Of a stretch of 37,593 nucleotides of DNA, positions 7,555 to 15,472 are shown one piece after another. The stretch's first letter is position 1; the number at the start of each line of letters is the position of its first letter. A program made the position numbers and the translations under genes. Under the pieces are notes generated by a model that was given only the letters and a program-made list of their open reading frames with translations, made no database searches and was not told the DNA's origin. Origin of the DNA: JBJXGC01 sp046154545 (GTDB lineage Bacteria; Chloroflexota; Dehalococcoidia; Tepidiformales; Tepidiformaceae); the NCBI GenBank assembly GCA_046154545.1, contig JBJXGC010000178.1, positions 1 through 37,593 of the forward strand. The letters are read 5' to 3'.

Positions 7555-8621
7555 CCGACCTCTACGGCCTCCTGCCTTCGGCAATCGACGAACTCGTTGC
7601 GAGCCTGAACCTGCCCGGCTACCGCGCCGACCAGCTCCTGCGGGCGTTGTACCACGATAATCCGGCCTCGATGGCGGAGCTGCTCACCCTGCCGGCCGGG
7701 CTCCGCACCCGGCTTTCGGACGAAGGGTTCACCCTGGGCGCGGCCGCGGAAGTGCGGCGGGTCGTCAGCGATGACGGCCAGACGACGAAACTTCTCCTGC
7801 GCATGGGCGACGGCACGCTGATCGAGACCGTCCTCATGCAATACCCGGCCCAGGGCCGTGAGACCCATCCCCGCTCGACGGTCTGTGTTTCGACCCAGGC
7901 CGGCTGTGCCATGGGCTGCGTCTTCTGCGCCACCGGGCAGATGGGGTTCGAACGGAACCTCAAGGCGGGGGAGGTGATGGCCCAGGTCCTCTGCGTCCAG
8001 AAGCTCCTGGCGGAACGGGGCCAGCATGTCACTAACGTCGTGTTTATGGGCATGGGCGAACCGCTGGCGAACTATGCGGAGACCATCCGGGCCGTCCGAC
8101 TGCTCGTCGATCCGCGCGCGTTCGGGCTCGCGCAGCGGGCTATCACGATCTCCACCGTGGGCGTCATCCGGGGGATTGAGCGCCTGGCCGAAGAGGGCCT
8201 CCAGGTCGGGCTCGCCATCTCGCTGCATGCCCCGAATGAGGCGCTCCGCCAGCGGCTGGTGCCCACGGCAGGGCCGCGGTCGGTGCATGAACTGATGGTC
8301 GCCGCGCGCAAGTACTGGCGGAAGACAAACAGACGCGTGACCTTCGAATACGCCCTGATCGACCAGGTGAACGACTCTCCCGAGCTCGCCCGCGAACTGG
8401 TCACCCTGCTCGGTGGGAGCGGCGTCCACGTGAACCTGATCCCAGTGAACCCGACGGCCGGCGGCCACCGCCGCCCCGGGCGCACCCGCGTGCTGGGGTT
8501 CGAAAAGATCCTCCGCGACGCCGGCGTGAACTGTACGGTCCGGGTCGAGAAGGGGACCGAGATCTCGGCGGCCTGCGGTCAGCTCAGGACCGACGCGCTT
8601 AACGCCGTCCCAGGCGCCTGA
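7551..8621 (+). CDS. rlmN: 23S rRNA (adenine2503-C2)-methyltransferase, dual-specificity
   Basis: This radical-SAM enzyme of 356 aa methylates C2 of A2503 in 23S rRNA and A37 in some tRNAs. The CxxxCxxC cluster motif is in CAMGCVFCATG, preceded by the conserved Cys of TVCVSTQAG. The methyl-carrier Cys is present in TEISAACGQL near the C-terminus, so both reaction cysteines are intact. VVFMGMGEPLANY, ISTVGVIRGI and SLHAPNEALRQRLVP are typical of RlmN rather than Cfr. The start at ATG 7551 overlaps the fmt stop. The last 23 bp overlap the 3' end of a convergent gene. Confidence 0.96.
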   Translation: MTDLYGLLPSAIDELVASLNLPGYRADQLLRALYHDNPASMAELLTLPAGLRTRLSDEGFTLGAAAEVRRVVSDDGQTTKLLLRMGDGTLIETVLMQYPAQGRETHPRSTVCVSTQAGCAMGCVFCATGQMGFERNLKAGEVMAQVLCVQKLLAERGQHVTNVVFMGMGEPLANYAETIRAVRLLVDPRAFGLAQRAITISTVGVIRGIERLAEEGLQVGLAISLHAPNEALRQRLVPTAGPRSVHELMVAARKYWRKTNRRVTFEYALIDQVNDSPELARELVTLLGGSGVHVNLIPVNPTAGGHRRPGRTRVLGFEKILRDAGVNCTVRVEKGTEISAACGQLRTDALNAVPGA

Positions 8622-9009
8622 GACCCGAAAGGACGACCTTCCCGAGGGCCATCCCGAAGCCGATGGCGACGGCCGAGCGCATGTCCAGCAGGGTATGCAC
8701 TTCGCCACGGACGACGGGCGCGATAAGGACCGCGGTGCGCACTTCGTCGGCGGCCAGCGATTTCGCGACCACGATCCCGGCGTTGCTCCCCTTGAGCGTC
8801 CCCTGGCCGATGTTGAGGATGCCGACATTGCTCCGTTCGATGTGGGCGTTGGCTGCGCGTAGACGCTGGACGGCCGCGCGTTCGAGCCGGGCCGTATCGC
8901 TCTCGATCGACCCCACGGCGGCGTGTGTGGCCTCGACGTGCGTGGCCGTGAGGCGGTCAACCCGTCCCCCGGAAACGCGCGAATGTCCGGATCCATTACC
9001 GTCGGCCAT
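8599..9009 (-). CDS. Hypothetical protein, hexapeptide-like repetitive body with C-terminal helix
   Basis: I do not recognise this 136-aa protein. Residues about 20-100 show a loose pattern of short hydrophobic-polar units (THVEATHAAVGSIESDTARL, SNVGILNIGQGTLKGSNAGI, VVAKSLAADEVRTAVLIAPV) that suggests a small solenoid or beta-helix. The tail MRSAVAIGFGMALGKVVLSG is hydrophobic, followed by GLRRLGRR, so it may attach to the inner membrane face. The start at ATG 9009 is preferred over upstream starts that would run into queA. It is convergent with and overlaps rlmN by 23 bp, and is divergent from queA with only 35 bp between starts. Coding status is supported by composition and the ordered repeat, not by homology. 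Confidence 0.6.
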   Translation of the reverse strand: MADGNGSGHSRVSGGRVDRLTATHVEATHAAVGSIESDTARLERAAVQRLRAANAHIERSNVGILNIGQGTLKGSNAGIVVAKSLAADEVRTAVLIAPVVRGEVHTLLDMRSAVAIGFGMALGKVVLSGLRRLGRR

Positions 9010-9026
9010 CGAAGTGACCGTAGACC

Positions 9027-9043
9027 GCGCCTCAAAAAGGCGC
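9027..9043 (+). promoter_or_regulatory. Hairpin immediately upstream of the queA start
   Basis: GCGCCT (9027-9032) and AGGCGC (9038-9043) form a 6-bp stem with a CAAAA loop ending one base before the queA ATG. The AAGG that could serve as ribosome site lies in the loop and 3' arm, so folding would hide it. Confidence 0.4.
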
Positions 9044-9044
9044 A

Positions 9045-10085
9045 ATGCTCGCCGTCGTGCGGACCGACGACTTCGACTTCGCCCTCCCACCGGGACTGAT
9101 CGCCCAGGAACCGGCCGAGCCGCGTGATTCCTCGCGCCTTATGGTCCTGCGCAAAGCGTCAGGGACCATCGAGCACCACCGCTTCTCCGAGCTGCCGGAG
9201 CTCCTCCAGGCGGGCGACCTGCTGGTCGTGAACGACACGCGGGTGATGGCGGCACGCCTCTTCGGCCTGCGCCCGGAGACAGGCGGGGCGGTGGAGGCGC
9301 TGCTCGTCCGGCCGCTCACGGATACGCGCTGGGAGACGCTCTTCCGGCCGGCGCGCCAGGCCGTCGCGGGCCGGCGCTTCGTCTTCACGGTGGCCGGGGC
9401 GCCGCTGGCCGGCACCGTGGTCACCCGTGCCGGGGGCGTCGTGGTGCTCGACTTCGAGCGCCCCTTCGACCCGGCGAACGCCGGCGCGGTCCCGCTGCCG
9501 CCCTACATCAAGGGCTTCACGGGCGACCCCGAGCGCTACCAGACGGTCTACAGCCGCGAACCGCGGAGCGCCGCCGCCCCCACGGCCGGGCTCCACTTCA
9601 CCCCCGGACTCCTGCAGCGCCTGGCGGACCGGGGCATCGGACGGGTGGCCGTCACGCTCGAGGTAGGGCCCGGCACGTTCAAGCCGGTCGTAGCCGACGA
9701 CCCCCGTGACCACGCCCTTCACGCCGAGCACGTCTCCATCCCCGCGGAGACGGCCCGGGCGCTGACCGCCGCGAAGGCTGAGGGCCGCCGTGTGGTGGCG
9801 GTTGGGACGACGGTCGTGCGGACCCTGGAGCATGCCGCCCGGGTGGCCGGGCCTGGCGGGGAGATCGCGCCATACGAGGGCTGGACCGAGCTCAAGATCC
9901 TCCCGGGCGACCCCTTCCACGTGGTGGACGTGTTGGTCACCAACTTCCACCTCCCCCGCTCGACCCTCCTCATGCTGGTCTGCGCCTTCGCCGGCCAGGA
10001 TCTGACCCTGGAGGCATACCGGGTCGCGGTGGAGCAGGCCTACCGCTTTTACAGTTTTGGCGACGCGATGCTCGTGCTGCCCTGA
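9045..10085 (+). CDS. queA: S-adenosylmethionine:tRNA ribosyltransferase-isomerase
   Basis: QueA adds the cyclopentene-diol moiety from SAM to preQ1-modified tRNA in queuosine synthesis. The 346-aa protein shows DDFDFALPPGLIAQEPAEPR at the N-terminus and LLVVNDTRVMAARLFG. These are followed by PLPPYIKGF, YQTVYSREPRSAAAPTAGLH, VGPGTFKPV and VTNFHLPRSTLLMLVCAFAG, covering the whole family signature. The start is ATG 9045, with AAGG about 4 nt upstream; GTG 9057 is an alternative and would still keep the domain. No tgt or other queuosine genes are nearby. A hairpin overlaps the ribosome-binding region. Confidence 0.96.
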   Translation: MLAVVRTDDFDFALPPGLIAQEPAEPRDSSRLMVLRKASGTIEHHRFSELPELLQAGDLLVVNDTRVMAARLFGLRPETGGAVEALLVRPLTDTRWETLFRPARQAVAGRRFVFTVAGAPLAGTVVTRAGGVVVLDFERPFDPANAGAVPLPPYIKGFTGDPERYQTVYSREPRSAAAPTAGLHFTPGLLQRLADRGIGRVAVTLEVGPGTFKPVVADDPRDHALHAEHVSIPAETARALTAAKAEGRRVVAVGTTVVRTLEHAARVAGPGGEIAPYEGWTELKILPGDPFHVVDVLVTNFHLPRSTLLMLVCAFAGQDLTLEAYRVAVEQAYRFYSFGDAMLVLP

Positions 10086-10121
10086 CCGGTAGAATGGGGC
10101 CGGACACGAGGAGGTGCGGCC

Positions 10122-10868
10122 ATGCCCGCGGTTTTCGTCCACGGTAACCCCGAGACTGACGCCATCTGGGATGCGCTCTTTGGCCATCTCGCCCGCAAAG
10201 ACGTGGTGGCGCTCTCGCCGCCGGGCTTCGGCGCGCCCGCCGCCGAAAGCTTCGCCGCCACAAGCGACGCCTACGTGGCCTGGCTGGAAGGCGAACTCCG
10301 CCGCCTGGATGGCCCGATCGACCTGGTCGGACACGACTGGGGCGGCGGGCACGTGATGCGCCTCGTCCTCGCCCACCCGGAGCTGGTCCGCTCCTGGGCG
10401 ATGGATATCGCCGGCTGCTTCGACCCCGAATACGTCTGGCATGACATGGCCCAGGTCTGGCAGACGCCGGAGGCGGGCGAGGCCGCTGTCGCCGGCATGG
10501 TCGGCGCGCCGCTGGAAGCGCGTACGGCCCAGTTCGAGTCGCTGGGAATGAGCAAGGATGTGGCCGCCCGCGTCGCCGCCGCGAATGACGCCACAATGGC
10601 CCGCTGCATCCTCGCGCTCTACCGCTCGGCCAAACAGCCCGCGATGACGGAGTGGGGCAAGGCGTTGCCGAAGGCCGCCGCCCGGCCCGGCCTCGTGATC
10701 ATCGCCACTGGCGACCACTACACCGGCGGTGAGGTGCTCGCCCGGCGCTCGGCCCAGCGGGCGGGGGCGAAGGTCGCGATGCTCGAAGGGCTCGGCCACT
10801 GGTGGATGTGCGAAGACCCCGCGGCCGGCGCGAAGGTGCTCGACGAGTTCTGGGCGACGCTCGGGTAA
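10122..10868 (+). CDS. Alpha/beta hydrolase (haloalkane dehalogenase/epoxide hydrolase-like)
   Basis: This 248-aa alpha/beta hydrolase has an Asp nucleophile. The oxyanion region is HGNP (7-10), the nucleophile elbow VGHDWGGG gives Asp72, Asp198 in ATGDHY is the likely acid, and His226 in GLGHWWMC is the base. HGNP plus GHDWGG is the combination seen in haloalkane dehalogenases and epoxide hydrolases, but the cap domain (about 105-175) is short and the substrate cannot be told. Start ATG follows GAGGAGG. A TAGAAT -10-like element lies at 10090-10095, suggesting its own promoter after queA. Confidence 0.82.
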   Translation: MPAVFVHGNPETDAIWDALFGHLARKDVVALSPPGFGAPAAESFAATSDAYVAWLEGELRRLDGPIDLVGHDWGGGHVMRLVLAHPELVRSWAMDIAGCFDPEYVWHDMAQVWQTPEAGEAAVAGMVGAPLEARTAQFESLGMSKDVAARVAAANDATMARCILALYRSAKQPAMTEWGKALPKAAARPGLVIIATGDHYTGGEVLARRSAQRAGAKVAMLEGLGHWWMCEDPAAGAKVLDEFWATLG

Positions 10869-10905
10869 ACCATCGCCAGCCAACGCCACCTGAGGAGCGC
10901 TGCCC

Positions 10906-11439
10906 ATGCCCCGCATGTCCCCCGAAGACCTCGCGACATTCCTGGAGGAGCCGCACACCGGTGTGATCGCGACCCTCCGCCAGGATGGGATGCCGTATAC
11001 GGTCCCCATCTGGTTCCTCTGGAAGCCGGACGCCGCCGCGAAACCGTTTCCGAGCGGCCCGCTGAGCTACCCCGGCGGCGCGCTCTGGCTGACCGGCACC
11101 TACTCGCGCGTCTGGTGCCAGCAGCTGCTCAAAGACCCGCGGGCCTCCTTCTGCATCGAGTCGGGGCCGCCGGTGACGGGCCATGTTGGCTTCGACGGCA
11201 CCTGCGAGGCCTTCGAACGGCCGTCGTTCGACATCTGGCCCATCTCCCGCGAACTGGCGGAGAAGTACGTCGGACGGCGCGACCCGGCGAACGCGGAAGC
11301 GGTCGAGAAGTTCTTCGCGAACATGCAGACCGAGCCCCGGCTCCTGTTCAAGCTCACGCCGCAGGTCGTCCGCGCGATCGACATGCGCGTCTATCGCGGC
11401 AAACGCGCGGACCGGGAGTTCCAGAATGCGGGGCGATGA
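10906..11439 (+). CDS. Pyridoxamine 5'-phosphate oxidase-like flavin/F420-binding protein
   Basis: This 177-aa split-barrel protein begins LATFLEEPHTGVIATLRQDG, then MPYTVPIWFLWKP, and has YSRVWCQQLLKDPRASFCIE. That is the beta-barrel order of the PNPOx-like/FDOR superfamily, whose members bind FMN, FAD, haem or F420 and reduce varied substrates. The C-terminal part (EKFFANMQTEPRLLFKLTPQ) is also usual for TIGR03618-like proteins. GAGGAG precedes the ATG by about 8 nt. True PdxH is unlikely because its PLP-binding C-terminal motif is absent. Substrate and cofactor are undetermined. Confidence 0.8.
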   Translation: MPRMSPEDLATFLEEPHTGVIATLRQDGMPYTVPIWFLWKPDAAAKPFPSGPLSYPGGALWLTGTYSRVWCQQLLKDPRASFCIESGPPVTGHVGFDGTCEAFERPSFDIWPISRELAEKYVGRRDPANAEAVEKFFANMQTEPRLLFKLTPQVVRAIDMRVYRGKRADREFQNAGR

Positions 11440-11480
11440 CGGCGTAAGGGTAACGGAGTATGGCCACTCGTCACGCGACG

Positions 11481-11511
11481 TTGACACCCACAGGCCCAAA
11501 CCCGCTAGGAT
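11481..11511 (+). promoter_or_regulatory. Predicted promoter of the GltD-like gene
   Basis: TTGACA (11481-11486, a perfect -35) and TAGGAT (11506-11511) are spaced by 19 bp and lie about 30 bp before the GTG start at 11542. Confidence 0.55.
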
Positions 11512-11541
11512 CCCTGTTACTACGGAAGAAGGTACTCCAGC

Positions 11542-13017
11542 GTGGCTGATTCGCCCGTTGTTTCGCCCGACACGCATCTCGTCCACCGGCGGCTCGCCGT
11601 CAGCGTGCAGCCCGTCCCCAAGCAGAAGGCTGAGGACCGGGTCAAGAATTTCGACGAGACCTACTTCGGCTTCGACCTGAACGCCGCCAAGATAGAGGCG
11701 TCGCGCTGCATCCAATGCCCATCGGCGCCCTGTCAGGAGGCCTGCCCCGTCGGCAACGACATCCCCGGGGCGTTCGCCTTCCTGGAGGTGGGCGACATCC
11801 TGATGGCGGCCGATAAGTTCCGGGAGACGAGCAACCTGCCGGAGATGTGCGGCCGCCTCTGCCCCCAGGAGAAGCTCTGCGAGGGCGCCTGCGTCGTCGG
11901 CTTCGCTATCCGCCCCGACGGGAAGAATGAGCCGGCGGTGACCATCGGCAAGCTCGAGGCGTTCTGCACCGACTTTCAGCGCCAGGAGCTGGGCGGCTAC
12001 CCGATGCCCCGCTACCTGCCCGAGCCGACGGGCAAGAATGTGGCGGTGATTGGCGCCGGGCCGGCCGGCCTCGCCGTGGCCGAGATGGTCGCGCTGCAGG
12101 GGCACGGCTGCACGGTCTTCGAATACTGGCCCGAGCCGGGGGGAGTGCTCGTCTATGGCATCCCGAACTTCAAGATGCGCAAGAGCATCGTCGATGAGTA
12201 CATCGCCTATCTTGAGGCGCTGGGCGTGAAGTTCCGCTGCAGCACCTACGTTGGGCGCGACATCACCATCGACGAGATGCTCGAAGGTGAGTTCCAGGCA
12301 GTCTTCTTGGGCACGGGGGCCGGAGTCGGAAACATCATGGAGATCGAAGGCGAGGACCTTCGTGGTGTCCATAAGGCGACGGACTTTCTGGTCCGCGCCA
12401 ACCTCACGGAGGGCCAACTGCCGGACCACCTCAAGGAGCCGCTGCCGGCCCCGAAGAACGTCGTGGTGATCGGCGGCGGCGACACAGGCATGGACTGCGT
12501 CCGGACGGCCGTGCGGCTCGGCGCAGAGCGCGTCATGTGCGTCTACCGGCGCACCGAAAACGAGATGCTGGGCCGTGGCGAGGAGCGGAAGAACGCCCGC
12601 GAAGAGGGCGTCGAGTTCGTGATGCTCACCCTTCCCACCCGCCTCATCGGGGACGAGACCGGCAAGGTCGTCGCCGTCGAACTGCAGAAGATGGAGCTGG
12701 GCGAACCGGACAGCAGCGGCCGCCGTTCGCCCAAGGCGATCAAGGGGAGCGAGTACATCGTCCCGGCCGATACAGTGGCCATCGCCATCGGTTACGGGGC
12801 CGACCCGCTGGTGCCGCAGACGACGGTGGGGCTGAAGGCCGACCGCAAAGCGTTGCTCCAGATCGACAAGTCCGGCCGCACCTCGCGCCCGGGAGTGTTC
12901 GCCGGTGGCGACAACGTGAACGGCGCAGACCTGGTGGTGACGGCCTTGGCCGACGGCAGGCGCGCAGCCGACGCTATCTGCCTCTACCTGGATTCGCTCC
13001 CGGCCAGCCGCCGCTAA
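11542..13017 (+). CDS. gltD: NAD(P)-dependent glutamate synthase small-subunit-like Fe-S flavoprotein
   Basis: This 491-aa protein has the GltD layout. An N-terminal Fe-S domain carries CIQCPSAPCQEACPVGNDIP and CGRLCPQEKLCEGAC. An FAD Rossmann motif follows (VAVIGAGPAGLAVAEM), then an NAD(P) motif (VVVIGGGDTGMDCVRTAVRL) and a final GVFAGGDNVNGADLVVTALA block for FAD. These modules feed electrons from NAD(P)H to a partner. No large glutamate synthase subunit is adjacent, so alternatives are the homotetrameric GltA type, NfnB, or a dihydropyrimidine dehydrogenase-type subunit. Start is GTG 11542 with AAGG 9 nt upstream and a good promoter before it. Confidence 0.83.
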   Translation: MADSPVVSPDTHLVHRRLAVSVQPVPKQKAEDRVKNFDETYFGFDLNAAKIEASRCIQCPSAPCQEACPVGNDIPGAFAFLEVGDILMAADKFRETSNLPEMCGRLCPQEKLCEGACVVGFAIRPDGKNEPAVTIGKLEAFCTDFQRQELGGYPMPRYLPEPTGKNVAVIGAGPAGLAVAEMVALQGHGCTVFEYWPEPGGVLVYGIPNFKMRKSIVDEYIAYLEALGVKFRCSTYVGRDITIDEMLEGEFQAVFLGTGAGVGNIMEIEGEDLRGVHKATDFLVRANLTEGQLPDHLKEPLPAPKNVVVIGGGDTGMDCVRTAVRLGAERVMCVYRRTENEMLGRGEERKNAREEGVEFVMLTLPTRLIGDETGKVVAVELQKMELGEPDSSGRRSPKAIKGSEYIVPADTVAIAIGYGADPLVPQTTVGLKADRKALLQIDKSGRTSRPGVFAGGDNVNGADLVVTALADGRRAADAICLYLDSLPASRR

Positions 13018-13135
13018 GCCGCGTCCACCGGATGTCCACCCGGCGAAACCACGATTTACAGTGGGTTTACACGGCCGCGCTATTCACTTCCCGTGTCCCC
13101 TCCGATTCTTGGAGTGAGACAGCGAGGAGCACACG

Positions 13136-13915
13136 GTGAACAAGCCGCCCACCCTATCCTTCCTCTTTCCGGGCGCCGAATCCGACGAACTCGGATCGGT
13201 GAACACGATGCCAGTCATGCGCGTGCTGCGCCCCGCCGTTTTCGCCCTCTGGTTCATCGTGACGGCGGCGGAGGCCATCGCGCTCGTGACGACGGGTGAG
13301 ATCGGCAACCTGTACATCGCCCTCCTGTTCACCGGCCTGTTCGCCGTCGTCCACCTCCAGTTCTGGTGGGAGGAATCGGAGCAGGGCCGCCGGGTCGCGC
13401 GCTCAGTCGAGCGGGCCCGGGGCAAGATCTACGAAGACGAGGCGACGGGCCTGCCCAACAGCCGGCACTTCGTCTATGAGCTTCGCCGCCAGATGATGCG
13501 CTCAGTGCGCAGCGGCCGGGGCTTTTCGCTCGTCCTCACAGACCTCAATGGACTCGCCCCGAAAGAAGCGGCACTCGCCCTCCCGATGGTGGCCAAGGCC
13601 CTTCGCCATTCCGTGGCCGAAGGCGACTTTGTGGCCCACCTTGAAGGTCCTGTGTTCGCCGCCATCGTCGCCGACGACCGGGAGCAGAGCGCGGCCGAGA
13701 AGGCTGATCAGATGTGGCGCGGCATCGCCGCTATCGTCCCCGCGGACCGCGCCGCCTCGGTGAGGCCGGTCGTCTCATCGACGGGCTACCAGGGTGAACT
13801 CGAAGTTCGTGATTTTCTCCGCCGTGCCCAACGCGACCTGGTCGGTGCGCGTTCAATGGGTGCGGCCGCGGCGCCAAGGGCGCCCCAGCAGCCGGCATCG
13901 CTGTCGGCTGCCTGA
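13136..13915 (+). CDS. Membrane protein with degenerate GGDEF domain
   Basis: This 259-aa protein has two hydrophobic helices (about 29-50 and 57-78) and then a diguanylate-cyclase-like fold. DEATGLPNSRHFVYELRRQM matches the conserved D-x-L-T-GLxNRR start, and FSLVLTDLNGL matches the first metal-binding strand. The active-site loop that should read GGDEF is LEGPVFAAIV, so catalysis is very unlikely. The C-terminal tail is Ala/Pro-rich. GTG 13136 is preceded by GAGGAG. It probably acts as a nucleotide-sensing or docking partner. A paralogue with the same layout and an equally altered loop lies at 33032-33775. Confidence 0.75.
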   Translation: MNKPPTLSFLFPGAESDELGSVNTMPVMRVLRPAVFALWFIVTAAEAIALVTTGEIGNLYIALLFTGLFAVVHLQFWWEESEQGRRVARSVERARGKIYEDEATGLPNSRHFVYELRRQMMRSVRSGRGFSLVLTDLNGLAPKEAALALPMVAKALRHSVAEGDFVAHLEGPVFAAIVADDREQSAAEKADQMWRGIAAIVPADRAASVRPVVSSTGYQGELEVRDFLRRAQRDLVGARSMGAAAAPRAPQQPASLSAA

Positions 13916-13937
13916 GACTCTTACCTCTTACTCTGGA

Positions 13938-13973
13938 CGCACAAATGCCCGCCATCCGGCGGGCCTTTGTGCG
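13938..13973. terminator. Hairpin terminator between the degenerate GGDEF gene and tRNA-Gly
   Basis: CGCACAAA and TTTGTGCG enclose an inner GCCCGCC/GGCGGGC stem with an ATCC tetraloop, a nearly unbroken 16-bp hairpin. No long U-run follows. Its position between convergent genes suggests it serves both directions. Confidence 0.7.
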
Positions 13974-13996
13974 TGCGTGTGATGCATCCGATGGAG

Positions 13997-14070
13997 TGGA
14001 GCGGGCGAAGGGAATCGAACCCTCGTCTCAACCTTGGGAAGGTCGCGTGCTGCCATTGTACCACGCCCGC
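13997..14070 (-). tRNA. tRNA-Gly (anticodon CCC)
   Basis: On the reverse strand a complete cloverleaf can be traced. The acceptor stem GCGGGCG pairs with CGCCCGC. The anticodon stem CGACC/GGTTG carries loop TTCCCAA, giving anticodon CCC. The T arm is GAGGG-TTCGATT-CCCTT, followed by an encoded TCCA end. The D stem has one A-C mismatch. Length is 74 nt with CCA. It reads GGG glycine codons. The nearest upstream sequence on its strand (TACGAT about 20 nt before) could be the -10 box. Confidence 0.93.
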
Positions 14071-14125
14071 GTAGCTAGGCCGCGCTCATCGTATCATCCC
14101 CGCATTCCTTATTCGAGGTGTCCCT

Positions 14126-14599
14126 GTGCCGATTCCAAAAGAGCTTGCGCTCACCCCCGATCAGCTTGATGAGTTGATGACCACGAGTTGGAACATGCGG
14201 GTGGCCACGATCGGGCCGGGCACGCGGATAAACGTCACGCCGCTCTGGTTCGGCTGGGCGGGCGGCAACGTCTACTTTTACTGCCGAGGCCAGAAGGTGG
14301 TGAACCTGCGACGCAACCCGGTGACCACGGTGCTGGTCGATCGGAACGAGCGGTTCCCGGAACTCCAGGGGGCCATGTTCCAGGGCCGGGCAACGGTGCT
14401 TGAAGACGCCGAATCGGAGGCCGCCGACCCGAACATGGAGACCGTGCGCCTGCAGATGGGCGCCAAGTATGCCGGTGGCCACGGCGAATCCGCCGAGGTC
14501 CGCCGGAACGAATCTTCGGCGCGTGGCCGCCACTGGCGCTGGGTGCGCTTCGAACCCACGCACACGGTCACGTGGGACAACTTCAAAATCAAACGGTAG
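14126..14599 (+). CDS. PNPOx-like split-barrel flavin/F420-dependent protein
   Basis: This 157-aa protein shows MRVATIGPGTRINVTPLWFG, then GGNVYFYCRGQKVVNLRRNP and VTTVLVDRNERFPELQGAMF, the strand order of FDOR/PNPOx-like proteins. The N-terminal LALTPDQLDELMTTSWNMRV is typical of TIGR03618-like F420-type members. It starts at GTG 14126 with GAGGTG about 6 nt upstream and a TATCAT -10-like box at 14092-14097. It is only distantly similar to the other split-barrel protein at 10906-11439. Substrate unknown. Confidence 0.78.
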   Translation: MPIPKELALTPDQLDELMTTSWNMRVATIGPGTRINVTPLWFGWAGGNVYFYCRGQKVVNLRRNPVTTVLVDRNERFPELQGAMFQGRATVLEDAESEAADPNMETVRLQMGAKYAGGHGESAEVRRNESSARGRHWRWVRFEPTHTVTWDNFKIKR

Positions 14600-14622
14600 C
14601 GGCTCTGGCTTCGGCACCGCTG

Positions 14623-15438
14623 CTAGACGTGTGTCCGCCAGGTCTGCAGGGCCGAGCGGAGGCCCTCCTCCTTGATCAGGCGGTTGACCGTCCGGACGGC
14701 GTGGGATTGGTGGCTGAGGGCGTCGATATCGACCCCGAACTGGAGCGATTCGCGAAAGCCCTGGACCTCCTGGGTCTGGTTAATCGCCCGTTTGGCGAGC
14801 TGGAGGATCTCGGGCGGCGTCTCGGCCATGGCCCGCGCTTCGGCCATCACGCGCGCTTCAAGTTCGGCAGTGGGCACGATGTCGTTGATCATTCCCAGTC
14901 TCAGCGCCTCCGCTGCGGAGATCTTCGAGCCGATCTTGTAGAAGATCTCGCGCGCCTTCTTCGGGCCGATCAGCCAGGTCCAGAAGGGGAGGACGAAGCC
15001 GATACCGACCGGCAACTGGGGGATGCCGAAGGTCGTGTCGTCGGCGGCGATGGTCACGTCGCAGATGAGGGCGAGCTGCGTCCCACCGGCAAGGCAGAAG
15101 CCGTGCACCTGGGCGATGACGGGTTTGCGTAGCTCCCAGATGGTCAGCAAGCGGCGGAGGGTGTCTTCCAGGCCTGTGGCGTCGGCGACGGCGCTCAACG
15201 GGGCGCTCGGGGCAGCGGGCCCGTCGATCCCCCGGGTCAGGTCGTACCCGGCGCAGAACGAACGTCCTGCCCCTTTAAGGATGACGACGCGGACCTCACG
15301 GTCGGCCTCCGCCTCGTGCAGGGCCGCGACGAGTTCGTGTTGGAGGGGGACGCTGAGCGCGTTCAGCTTCTCCGGCCGGTTCAGCGTGATCGTGGCGATG
15401 CGTTCGCTCGTCTCGTAGGTGACCAGTTCGTAGCTCAC
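14623..15438 (-). CDS. Crotonase (enoyl-CoA hydratase/isomerase) family protein lacking hydratase glutamates
   Basis: This 271-aa protein has the crotonase fold: ITLNRPEKLNALSVPLQHEL, the oxyanion-hole segment FCAGYDLTRG, and VHGFCLAGGTQLALICDVTI. Aligning by eye to mitochondrial enoyl-CoA hydratase, the catalytic Glu144 equivalent is Gln121 and the Glu164 equivalent is Gln141, so ordinary hydration is doubtful. The real reaction may be isomerisation, hydrolysis or something else on a CoA thioester. Start is GTG 15438 with AGGAGG 6 nt upstream. It lies 34 bp downstream of a second crotonase on the same strand, probably co-transcribed. Confidence 0.85.
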   Translation of the reverse strand: MSYELVTYETSERIATITLNRPEKLNALSVPLQHELVAALHEAEADREVRVVILKGAGRSFCAGYDLTRGIDGPAAPSAPLSAVADATGLEDTLRRLLTIWELRKPVIAQVHGFCLAGGTQLALICDVTIAADDTTFGIPQLPVGIGFVLPFWTWLIGPKKAREIFYKIGSKISAAEALRLGMINDIVPTAELEARVMAEARAMAETPPEILQLAKRAINQTQEVQGFRESLQFGVDIDALSHQSHAVRTVNRLIKEEGLRSALQTWRTHV

Positions 15439-15472
15439 AGGGGACCTCCTCTTGCGCCGGGCGCACTGCAGC

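Noticed and set aside
7311..9035. Long reverse open frames (up to 574 codons) opposite rlmN and fmt
   Set aside because: They are shadows of well-supported genes on the forward strand; composition is Arg/Pro/Gly-rich without motifs.
9159..11009. A 616-codon reverse frame opposite queA and the alpha/beta hydrolase
   Set aside because: Antisense to two clear genes, no recognisable domain.
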